Assembly: GCA_014534415.1 (NCBI GenBank)
Contig: JACVRM010000090.1
Coordinates: forward strand, 1-8,437
Length of the DNA stretch: 8,437 nucleotides
Direction: 5' to 3'
Source: Thermoleophilia bacterium
GTDB lineage: Bacteria > Actinomycetota > Thermoleophilia > Gaiellales > Gaiellaceae
Shown here: positions 1-7,557 of the stretch, in pieces
Numbering within the stretch: position 1 is the stretch's first letter
How the letters are laid out: every line of letters starts with the position of its first letter
Translations under genes and position numbers: made by a program
The notes under the pieces: model-generated
Databases searched by the model: none
Told to the model about the DNA's origin: nothing
The model's input: only the letters and a program-made list of their open reading frames with translations

Positions 1-505
1 CTTCGGACGTCCCGCCGCCGATGTCGACGACCATGTTGCCCGTGGGCTCGCCGACCGGCATGCCCGCGCCGATCGCCGCCGCCATGGGCTCCTCGATGAG
101 GTAGGCCTGGCGGGCGCCCGCGCTCAGGCACGCCTCTTCCACCGCGCGCTTCTCGACGCCCGTTACGCCGGACGGGACGCAGACGACCACGCGCGGATGC
201 GCGAAGCGGTTCTGGTGCACCTTCTGGATGAAGTGGCGGAGCATCTGCTCCGTGACGTCGAAGTCGGCGATCACGCCGTCCTTGAGCGGACGGATCGCCG
301 TGATCGAGCCGGGCGTGCGGCCGAGCATCCGCTTCGCCTCGACGCCGACCGCGTGCACCTCGCCGCTCCGCTGGTCGATCGCGACGACGGACGGCTCCGA
401 GAGCACGATGCCGCGGCCGCGCACGTAGACCAGCGTGTTCGCGGTGCCAAGGTCGACGGCCATGTCGCGGCCGCCGAACCCGTTCACGTAGTCGAGAAAA
501 CCCAT
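1..505 (-). CDS. mreB: Rod shape-determining protein MreB, N-terminal part (runs off the left edge)
   Basis: MreB is the bacterial actin homologue that polymerises on the inner face of the membrane and directs lateral peptidoglycan synthesis by the elongasome. The visible 168 residues show the actin-fold ATPase motifs in order: phosphate-1 loop DLGTANT (residues 18-24), the conserved segment RPLKDGVIADF (about 72-82), VPSGVTGVEKRAV (about 110-122), catalytic-glutamate region IEEPMAAAIG (137-146, E140 the likely catalytic Glu), and phosphate-2 loop DIGGGTSE (161-168), where the window ends. The chosen ATG gives MGFLDYV..., a normal MreB N-terminus; an in-frame ATG at residue 15 is too close to the phosphate-1 loop to be preferred. 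No Shine-Dalgarno lies at normal spacing; a purine-rich GGAGAGGGCGAGG is about 17 nt or more upstream, and a TAAGAT box lies 12-17 nt before the ATG, so the mRNA may be nearly leaderless. It lies 155 nt downstream of maf on the same strand, and mreC/mreD are expected next outside the window. Confidence 0.98.
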   Translation of the reverse strand, partial: MGFLDYVNGFGGRDMAVDLGTANTLVYVRGRGIVLSEPSVVAIDQRSGEVHAVGVEAKRMLGRTPGSITAIRPLKDGVIADFDVTEQMLRHFIQKVHQNRFAHPRVVVCVPSGVTGVEKRAVEEACLSAGARQAYLIEEPMAAAIGAGMPVGEPTGNMVVDIGGGTSE

Positions 506-660
506 GCGAGCAGGCGATCTTACCTCGCCCTCTCCAGCACCGCGAGCGGGGCCATGATCCCCTCCCCCGCTGCTGCCCAACCGGGCAACCTCGCACGGCT
601 GAAGAAACGGCTGTTGCCGAAATCGCCCCCGGTCTTGCCACAGGCCGATCGACGGCGCGC
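506..660. other. Intergenic gap between maf and mreB
   Basis: This 155-nt gap holds no supported gene. It contains the candidate mreB promoter at 511-522, a small hairpin at 574-587 (arms TGCCC and GGGCA around a 4-nt loop) with no T-run after it, and a direct repeat CGGCTG separated by AAGAAA near 597-614. I see no intrinsic terminator for maf, so read-through into mreB is possible. Confidence 0.6.
511..522 (-). promoter_or_regulatory. Candidate mreB promoter -10 region (TAAGATCGCCTG)
   Basis: On the minus strand TAAGAT, matching the actinobacterial TANNNT -10 pattern, is followed by CGCCTG, then five bases and the mreB ATG. A start 6-7 nt past the hexamer would leave a 5' leader of only about 5 nt. 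The same 12-nt block, with one A/G difference, directly precedes valS. No convincing -35 hexamer sits 17-18 nt upstream (TCGCGG or CTCGCG). The call rests on the repeated motif, its position and the absence of a well-spaced ribosome binding site. Confidence 0.5.
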
Positions 661-1254
661 TCAGCCGAACCCGTACACGCCGGCGAACCGCTCGGCGAGG
701 AGCCGCACGAGCAGTGCTGCGGGAAGTCCCACGACGTTCAGGTAGTCGCCGTCGATGCGCTCGACGAGCGCCGCGCCGCGGCCCTGGATCGCGTACGCGC
801 CCGCGCGGCGCTCCCACTCGCCGGCCGCGACGTAGGCGGCGAGGTCGCGCGGCGTCAGCGCGCGGAACGTGACGCTCGTCTCGGCGACATGGACGAGCTC
901 CCACGCGGGCGTCATCAGGCAGAGCCCCGACAGCACGACGTGGGTCCGCCCGGAGAGCTCCTCGAGCATCGCGAACGCCTCGGCGGCGTCGCCGGGCTTG
1001 CCGAGCGTGCGCCCGCCGATGCAGACGGCGGTGTCGACGCCGAGCACGGGCCGGTCGCCCGCCTGGCCGGCCACCGACCGCGCCTTGCCGAGGGCATGCT
1101 CGCGCACGAGGTCGGCCGGGTCGGCGTCCGGCGCGTCCCGCTCCTCGTAACGCGGCGCGACGGCGTCGAACGGGATGCCGAGCTGCCGCAGGATCGCGGG
1201 CCGCTGCGGCGACGTGGAAGCGAGGAGCAGCGGAGGCGCCGGCGGGACGCTCAC
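661..1254 (-). CDS. maf: Maf family nucleotide pyrophosphatase (house-cleaning NTPase)
   Basis: Maf proteins hydrolyse non-canonical or surplus nucleoside triphosphates (dTTP/UTP/pseudo-UTP or 7-methyl-GTP types) to monophosphate and pyrophosphate in the cytoplasm, and have been linked to septum inhibition. The 197-aa product has the usual length and motifs: LASTSPQRPAIL (11-22; Ser/Arg phosphate contact region, with SPQR where SPRR is commoner), YEERDA (36-41), K57 in GKARSVA, GVDTAV (72-77, D74 the likely metal/catalytic Asp), LGKPGDAAEA (84-93), LSGRTHVVLSG (100-110) and AGAYAIQGRGAALVERIDG (151-169), then YLNVVGLP, where YSNVVGLP is more usual. The start is the GTG at 1254, which shares GTGA with the TGA of the upstream methyltransferase; this gives an N-terminus of normal length. 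The overlap argues for translational coupling. The substrate subclass cannot be fixed from the sequence. It is the last gene before the mreB gap, as in many bacteria where maf lies next to mreBCD. Confidence 0.96.
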   Translation of the reverse strand: MSVPPAPPLLLASTSPQRPAILRQLGIPFDAVAPRYEERDAPDADPADLVREHALGKARSVAGQAGDRPVLGVDTAVCIGGRTLGKPGDAAEAFAMLEELSGRTHVVLSGLCLMTPAWELVHVAETSVTFRALTPRDLAAYVAAGEWERRAGAYAIQGRGAALVERIDGDYLNVVGLPAALLVRLLAERFAGVYGFG

Positions 1255-2018
1255 CGCGGTTTCCGCACTCGCCAGATCTCCTCGGCCGGCCACTTCGTCG
1301 CCCACTCGGGCGCGAAGAGGTTGAAGCGGCTCGGCTCGGCGTCCGGCTTCCCTTGGAGCTCGACGAAGTCGTCGACCTCCAACCCGGTCGCGGTGAAGAG
1401 GCTGATCCAGTCGCCGTAGCCGAGGTGGAAGTCGACGCTGTCGTCGTCGGGCCACTCGAAGCGGTGCATGCCGAAGTACGGCCGCTCGAAGCGGGTGCCA
1501 GCGGGAAACTCCGCCTCGAGCTCCGGCATGCACAGCACGAGCAGGGTGCCGTTCACGAGGAAGACCGCGTGTCCTCCGGGCCGCAGCACCCGGGCCGCCT
1601 CGGGAATCCAGGCGTACGGGTCGGCCCAGATGCTCGCCCCGTACTCGGATACGACGAGGTCGAACGACTCGTCCGCAAACGGCATCGCCTCGGCGGAGCC
1701 GTGCACGAGCGGAAACTCGAGCCCGAACTCCTGCTGGAACCGGCGTGCGGTCGCCAGTTGCGCGTCCGAGAGATCGAGTCCCGTTACGCGCGCGCTGCGA
1801 CGAGCGAGCCAGGCCGACACGTACGCCGTCCCGCATCCCGCCTCCAGAACATCCTTCCCGGCGACGTCAGGCAGTACGCGGACGTCCGACTCCAGCGTGT
1901 CCACGATCCCCCACGAGATCTCCTCGGCCGCCCAGGCGCGCCGCCCGGGCTCGACGAACTCGGCGGCCCACGCGTTCCACTCGGCCCGGTTGCGCCGCGC
2001 GTGGTCGCTCAGCTTCAC
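1251..2018 (-). CDS. Class I SAM-dependent methyltransferase, second copy of a tandem pair
   Basis: A 255-aa Rossmann-fold methyltransferase of the broad Methyltransf_11/UbiE-like type; the substrate is unknown. Seen: motif I VLEAGCGTAYVS (57-68) for SAM binding, acidic end of strand 2 at D82 in GLDLSDAQL, motif around GSAEAMPFADESFDLVVS (107-124), and RVLRPGGH (143-150). The C-terminal third carries a lineage-type signature, PYFGMHRFEWPD (180-191), DWISLF (203-208) and a tail EWATKWPAEEIWRVRKP. The upstream neighbour shares all of these, so the two are paralogues. The start is the GTG at 2018 that overlaps the neighbour's TGA as GTGA; GGAGG sits 11 nt upstream (2030-2034, inside the neighbour's last codons). 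The stop overlaps the GTG of maf in the same way. No signal peptide or membrane segment is seen, so it is probably cytoplasmic. Family assignment is firm; any role in modifying a cell-envelope or small-molecule substrate would be a guess. Confidence 0.93.
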   Translation of the reverse strand: MKLSDHARRNRAEWNAWAAEFVEPGRRAWAAEEISWGIVDTLESDVRVLPDVAGKDVLEAGCGTAYVSAWLARRSARVTGLDLSDAQLATARRFQQEFGLEFPLVHGSAEAMPFADESFDLVVSEYGASIWADPYAWIPEAARVLRPGGHAVFLVNGTLLVLCMPELEAEFPAGTRFERPYFGMHRFEWPDDDSVDFHLGYGDWISLFTATGLEVDDFVELQGKPDAEPSRFNLFAPEWATKWPAEEIWRVRKPR

Positions 2019-2773
2019 GGCTTCCGCAGCCTCCAGATCTGCTCCATCGGCCAGCTGCGCGCCCATTCCGTTTCGTCGGCGTCCCGGTACGTCGACGTCG
2101 CGCCTTGCGGCGGCTGCACCTCGACGAGCGCCTCGATCACGAACCCGTTCTGGCGGAACAAGCCGATCCAGGTGCCCTGAGGCAGGTTGAACTCGACCGG
2201 CTGGTCGGGCCACTCGAGCCGGTGCAATCCGAAGTACGGCCGGTGGAGCACGGGCTCGATCACGTCCTGCGCGCTCCAGCAGATCAGCGAGAGCGGCGTC
2301 GAGTGCGAGAACGCGAAGAGGCCGCCGCGTCGCAGCACGCGCGCGACTTCCGGGACGGTTTCGTACGGATCTGCGAACGTCATCGCGCCGTGATCGGAGA
2401 AGACGATGTCGAAGCTCTCGTCGTTCAGCGGCGCGGCCCCGGCAGTCGCGTGCACGAGCGGGAAGTGGACGTCGGCTTCCGCCATGAGGCGGCGCGCATG
2501 CTCGAGCTGGCGCTGCGAGTTGTCGAGACCGACCGGCCGCGCTCCCCGCCGCGCGAGCAGGATGGACCACTGGGCGGCGCCGCACCCGTACTCGAGGACG
2601 TCCTTGCCGCCCACGTCGCCGAGCATCTGCAGCTCGTCTTCGGGTAGCTGCCACATCCCCCACCGCGGCTCCGACCCACCGATGAAATCACGGTGGAGCG
2701 CCTGGTACTCGTCCGAGGCGCTGTCCCAGTACGCGCGGTTTCGGAGCGCGTCAGCTGAGGGCGACCAGCTCAT
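2015..2773 (-). CDS. Class I SAM-dependent methyltransferase, first copy of a tandem pair
   Basis: A 252-aa soluble methyltransferase of the Methyltransf_11-like group with unknown substrate. Motif I is VLEYGCGAAQWS (59-70), the strand-2 acidic residue is D84 in GLDNSQRQL, followed by AGAAPLNDESFDIVFSDHG (111-129) and RVLRRGG (145-151). The glycine-rich loop and the NDESFD segment match the next gene, and the C-terminus shares PYFGLHRLEWPD (179-190), TWIGLF (201-206) and the ending EWARSWPMEQIWRLRKP. The N-terminal region (MSWSPSADALRNRAYWD...) is divergent from the second copy and may shape substrate choice. The ATG at 2773 lies inside the end of ndk, a 23-nt overlap; there is no strong ribosome binding site, so coupling to ndk translation is likely. 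An in-frame start further in would cut into the conserved helix before motif I and is less likely. Confidence 0.92.
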   Translation of the reverse strand: MSWSPSADALRNRAYWDSASDEYQALHRDFIGGSEPRWGMWQLPEDELQMLGDVGGKDVLEYGCGAAQWSILLARRGARPVGLDNSQRQLEHARRLMAEADVHFPLVHATAGAAPLNDESFDIVFSDHGAMTFADPYETVPEVARVLRRGGLFAFSHSTPLSLICWSAQDVIEPVLHRPYFGLHRLEWPDQPVEFNLPQGTWIGLFRQNGFVIEALVEVQPPQGATSTYRDADETEWARSWPMEQIWRLRKP

Positions 2774-3176
2774 CGGGGAACCAGAGCCTCAGTTCGCGCT
2801 CGGCGGACTCGGCCGAGTCGGAGCCGTGGACGAGGTTGTCCGGCATCGAGAGCGCCAGGTCGCCCCGGATCGTGCCCGGCGCCGACACGGCTGGATTCGT
2901 CGCTCCCATCGTCGTGCGCACGACTCCGATGGCGCCCTCTCCCTCGAGCACGAGCGCGAGGGTCGGCGCGGACGTGATGAATTCGACGAGCTCGCCGAAG
3001 AAGGGCTTGTCCGTGTGCTCGGCGTAGTGCTCCTCGGCGAGCGCGCGGTCGACCTGGACGAGTTTCGCGGCGCGGATCGTCAGTCCGCGCTGCTCGAAGC
3101 GGCGCACGATCTCACCGGCGAGCCGCCTCTCCATCGCGTCGGGCTTGACGAGCACGAGTGTGCGCTCCGCGGCCAT
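2751..3176 (-). CDS. ndk: Nucleoside diphosphate kinase
   Basis: Ndk transfers the gamma-phosphate of ATP to nucleoside diphosphates through a phosphohistidine and so balances NTP and dNTP pools. The 141-aa protein has the full family length. Seen: N-terminal ERTLVLVKPDA (4-14), HYAEHTDKPFF (50-60), GAIGVVRTTMGATNPAVSAPGTIRGD (near 81-106) and the active-site signature NLVHGSDS (114-121) with catalytic H117, then SAERELRLWFPDEL at the end. Start: ATG at 3176, which places KPDA at the normal distance; no good Shine-Dalgarno is visible. It follows the zinc-ribbon gene by 24 nt, and its last 23 nt overlap the first methyltransferase. It shares the operon with Maf, another nucleotide-pool enzyme. 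Confidence 0.98.
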   Translation of the reverse strand: MAAERTLVLVKPDAMERRLAGEIVRRFEQRGLTIRAAKLVQVDRALAEEHYAEHTDKPFFGELVEFITSAPTLALVLEGEGAIGVVRTTMGATNPAVSAPGTIRGDLALSMPDNLVHGSDSAESAERELRLWFPDELVALS

Positions 3177-3200
3177 GGAGCGCGCAACTCTACTCAGGCG

Positions 3201-3734
3201 TTATTCGGATCGGCGACGGCTGCGCCGCCCGCGGGCCGAGCTCGTCGGCGCGAACTCGATCGGCGCCGGCGTGGCGACCCGAGCCTCGCAATACGGGCAG
3301 ATCTGCCAGAGCGGCTCGAGCGGCTGCTTGCACGCCTCGCAGGCCTGCTTCAACTTCGTCGTACAGACCGGACAGACGAGAAAGTTCTCCCGGACGGCCG
3401 CCCGGCAGACGGGACAGTGGAGATCGGTCTCGGCGAGACGCTCCTCGATCGCCTTGATCTCGAGCTCGCGCTCGCGAACATCGTCGAGGTACTCCGGGGG
3501 GCGGAAGAGCATGTAGATGATCGCGCCGACGAAGGGCGGGACGAGGCCGAGCACGGTCGCCATCCCCACGAGCCAGGGATCGTCGATCCGCCGGCGTGCG
3601 TCCTTGAAGACCCAGTACGCGACGGCGAGCCAGAAGATGAGGGCGAAGAAGAGTGCGAGGTTGCGGAAGACGATCCACGTCCCCGAGTCGAAGAAGTCTC
3701 GGAAGCCTTCGAAAATGCTGTCGTCGTCCTGCAA
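3201..3734 (-). CDS. Membrane-anchored double zinc-ribbon protein, function unknown
   Basis: A 177-aa protein that I do not recognise as a named family member beyond its zinc-ribbon architecture. After a short acidic N-terminus there are two predicted membrane segments at about 20-43 and 54-77, separated by a basic loop KDARRRIDD. A charged, probably helical linker (about 82-104) leads to four CxxC pairs: C107/C110, C121/C124, C132/C135 and C146/C149, which fits two zinc ribbons in tandem. The tail is basic (RGRRSRRRSE). The C-terminal domain is probably cytoplasmic by the positive-inside rule. The start is TTG at 3734: the only in-frame codons between the upstream stop TAG (3747-3749) and this TTG are GGC GGA GGC GGG, and GGAGG (3739-3743) precedes it by 4 nt. 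The next plausible start would remove the first membrane segment. Related zinc-ribbon domains serve in protein or nucleic-acid contacts, but no role can be assigned here. Confidence 0.87.
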   Translation of the reverse strand: MQDDDSIFEGFRDFFDSGTWIVFRNLALFFALIFWLAVAYWVFKDARRRIDDPWLVGMATVLGLVPPFVGAIIYMLFRPPEYLDDVRERELEIKAIEERLAETDLHCPVCRAAVRENFLVCPVCTTKLKQACEACKQPLEPLWQICPYCEARVATPAPIEFAPTSSARGRRSRRRSE

Positions 3735-3746
3735 CCCGCCTCCGCC

Positions 3747-3860
3747 CTAGAGCAGCAGCTGCCCGACGAGGTAGCCGGCGGCGAACGCGAGCCCGACGAT
3801 CGCCAGCACGACGGTCGCGGCGAACGCGTAGACGCTCAGCCTCTCTACGAGCCATCTCAT
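3747..3860 (-). CDS. Small single-pass membrane peptide (37 aa), function unknown
   Basis: A short gene between folC and the zinc-ribbon gene. It encodes MRWLVERLSVYAF followed by an uninterrupted hydrophobic stretch ending GYLVGQLLL; residues about 10-35 can form one membrane helix, with Arg2 and the WLVER charges on the N-terminal side. The ATG lies 10 nt after the folC stop (TAG at 3871-3873), and its TAG stop is 12 nt before the TTG of the next gene, so it fills the gap exactly and sits in phase with the operon. There is no clear Shine-Dalgarno, so reinitiation after folC is likely. A hydrophobic run of this kind is not expected by chance in such GC-rich DNA, but conservation has not been tested. 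Its position next to another membrane protein suggests a possible partnership, which is inference. Confidence 0.68.
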   Translation of the reverse strand: MRWLVERLSVYAFAATVVLAIVGLAFAAGYLVGQLLL

Positions 3861-3870
3861 GGTACGCGGT

Positions 3871-4938
3871 CTACGGGACGGAGTGGAGATCGGCGAGAAG
3901 GTACAGCGAGCCCGTGACCAGGACGGCACCGTCGCTCCCGGCGAGCTTGCGGGCGCGGGCGAGCGCCGCGCGCGGATCGGCAACCGCCTCGACATGCTCG
4001 TAGTACGGACGCGCGCGGTCGGCGAGTTCCTCGGCCGGCAGCGAGCGGGGGTTCGACGACTGAGTAGCGACGAGCGTGCGGCCGGCCCGAGCGAGCCGTG
4101 CGAGCACGGCATCCGCGTCCTTGTCGGCGAGAATCGACGCGCACACGGCGTAGTCCTCGCGCGGCAGCCGAGGCAGCAGCCAGTCGACCGCCTCGGGAGT
4201 ATGCGCGCCGTCGCGGACCTCGCCGTCGCGGCGCTCGAGGCGACCTGGAAGGCGGACGGTGAATTCCGCCTCGATCCGATGACCCACGAACGCCTCGGCT
4301 GCCTCGCGCGCGCCGCCCAGCACGACGCGGCCGCTCGGGACGAGCGTCGCGAATTCGTCGTCGGGCAAGACAACCACCCTCGCGGAATGTGCCACGGCAA
4401 GCTTCTCACGTGCGATCTCCTCAGGAGTGTCGCCGAGCACGTCGGCATGCTCGCGGCCCACGTTCGTAAGTAGCACGACCCGCGCGGCAACGACGTTGGT
4501 CGCGTCCAGACGTCCCCCGAGGCCCGCCTCCACGACGGCGACGTCGATGCCGGCCGCGGCGAACTCGGTCAGCGCCGCGGCCGTGAGCGCCTCAAACTGT
4601 GTGGCGTCGACCGCCTCGGCCGCCGCGCGGACGCGGCCGAGCGCGCGCTCGAAGTCGGCGTCGACGCCGTCGACGTGGATGCGTTCGCTCCAGCCGGATA
4701 CGTGCGGCGACGTATACGCGCCGACGTGCAGGCCGTCGGCGCGCAGGAGCGCGGCGACCGTGCGCGTGGCCGTCGACTTGCCCTTGGATCCGACGACGTG
4801 GACCGCGGGATAGGCCGTCTGCGGGTCGCCGAGCGCGCGGAGGAGGGATCGCATCCGATCGAGCCCGAATTCCTCCGGCCACGGCGACAGCGACTCGATC
4901 CAGCGGGTTTGCGGGCCGCGCTCGGGAGTGCCTTGCAA
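3871..4938 (-). CDS. folC: Folylpolyglutamate synthase / dihydrofolate synthase, compact form
   Basis: FolC is a Mur-ligase-type ATP enzyme that adds glutamate to dihydropteroate and/or to folates. Seen: P-loop GSKGKST (50-56; GTNGKGS is usual), YTSPH (75-79), QFEALTAAALTEFA (114-127), VEAGLGGRLDATNV (136-149), REHADVLGDTPEEIAREK (162-179, K179 the likely carbamylated Lys), LPGR (230-233), DGAHTPEAV (243-251; usually DGAHNP), ILADKDADAVL (269-279) and a C-terminal VTGSLYLLADL. At 355 aa it is clearly shorter than the usual 420-430. The stretch between K179 and LPGR is only about 50 residues, and the usual L-x-G-x-HQ...NA segment of the central domain is missing. The start is a TTG at 4938, 10 nt after the valS stop; AGGAG lies about 15 nt upstream, at the end of valS. 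An in-frame ATG at residue 29 is an alternative. valS-folC adjacency is widespread, which supports the call. Whether it has one or both activities cannot be read from the sequence. Confidence 0.92.
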   Translation of the reverse strand: MQGTPERGPQTRWIESLSPWPEEFGLDRMRSLLRALGDPQTAYPAVHVVGSKGKSTATRTVAALLRADGLHVGAYTSPHVSGWSERIHVDGVDADFERALGRVRAAAEAVDATQFEALTAAALTEFAAAGIDVAVVEAGLGGRLDATNVVAARVVLLTNVGREHADVLGDTPEEIAREKLAVAHSARVVVLPDDEFATLVPSGRVVLGGAREAAEAFVGHRIEAEFTVRLPGRLERRDGEVRDGAHTPEAVDWLLPRLPREDYAVCASILADKDADAVLARLARAGRTLVATQSSNPRSLPAEELADRARPYYEHVEAVADPRAALARARKLAGSDGAVLVTGSLYLLADLHSVP

Positions 4939-4948
4939 CAGACTGTTA

Positions 4949-7363
<2,415 letters not shown>

Positions 7364-7375
7364 CAGGCGATCCTA
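7364..7375 (-). promoter_or_regulatory. TAGGAT box before valS: candidate leaderless promoter or ribosome binding site
   Basis: Minus-strand TAGGATCGCCTG abuts the valS ATG. TAGGAT fits the TANNNT -10 pattern, and 6 nt separate it from the ATG, the spacing expected for a leaderless transcript. The same bases also include AGGA with 7 nt to the ATG, a good Shine-Dalgarno, so the site could serve either use. The 12-mer recurs before mreB with one difference (A for G), where it cannot be a normal ribosome binding site; this tips the reading towards a promoter. There is no clear -35 (TCAGCC or GTCAGC). Confidence 0.5.
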
Positions 7376-7394
7376 GCCCGGTCGTTACGCGCGG

Positions 7395-7449
7395 CTGACC
7401 GGTCGACCGGCTGGTCGAAAAGGAGGGGCCCGCAGGCCCGGCCGGTCAG
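7395..7449 (-). promoter_or_regulatory. Candidate valS leader structure (nested stem-loops with anti-SD-like tract)
   Basis: In the minus-strand RNA, CUGACCGG (7449-7442) can pair perfectly with CCGGUCAG (7402-7395). Inside this 8-bp stem lies a second hairpin, GGGCC-UGCG-GGCCC (7439-7426), followed by CUCCUUUUCG. The inner hairpin plus T-run resembles a weak intrinsic terminator; the CCUCCUUUU tract also resembles the 16S anti-Shine-Dalgarno and could pair with AGGA just before valS. Either would allow attenuation of valS. It does not show the T-box consensus. The pairing is seen in the sequence; the function is inferred. Confidence 0.35.
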
Positions 7450-7458
7450 GTCAAGCAG

Positions 7459-7479
7459 CGACTATGCCCCGATTATGCC
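7459..7479 (-). repeat. Two-copy direct repeat GGCATARTCG, 11-bp period
   Basis: On the minus strand GGCATAATCG (7479-7470) and GGCATAGTCG (7468-7459) are repeated with an 11-bp period, about one helical turn. The repeat contains the CATAAT and CATAGT hexamers, so it may be a doubled -10 element or a binding site overlapping the promoter. Two copies only. Confidence 0.5.
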
Positions 7480-7500
7480 ATGCAGTCGCCGCGACGGCAG
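7472..7500 (-). promoter_or_regulatory. Candidate sigma70-type promoter upstream of valS
   Basis: Minus-strand CTGCCG (7500-7495; 3 of 6 to TTGACA), a 17-nt spacer, and CATAAT (7477-7472; 5 of 6 to TATAAT). Transcription would start near 7465 and give a leader of about 100 nt that includes the stem-loop cluster. A second CATAGT lies 11 nt downstream in a direct repeat. The region is the most AT-rich spot in the leader. Confidence 0.45.
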
Positions 7501-7557
7501 TGTGGACGGATCGTCGCCGGAACGGCTCGAACGTCATGTCCGCGCGAGTCAGTTCCG

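Noticed and set aside
574..587. Hairpin TGCCC-loop-GGGCA as a terminator of maf
   Set aside because: No T-run follows on either strand; a 5-bp stem alone is not enough.
661..1836. 391-codon minus-strand frame as a longer Maf
   Set aside because: The extension is MT2 out of frame; the GTG at 1254 gives the usual Maf length and coupling overlap.
1251..2663. 470-codon minus-strand frame that would fuse an N-terminal extension to the second methyltransferase
   Set aside because: The upstream half is MT1 in the wrong frame (Arg/Ala-rich). The GTG at 2018 overlapping the MT1 stop gives a normal-length methyltransferase.
2406..3917. 503-codon plus-strand open frame across ndk, the zinc-ribbon gene and part of MT1
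   Set aside because: It crosses several clear minus-strand genes and shows low-complexity acidic/basic composition typical of a shadow frame.
7522..7545. tRNA T-arm-like GTTCGAG
   Set aside because: Flanking 5-nt arms (ATGAC and CCGTT) do not pair, and no acceptor or anticodon arm fits around it.
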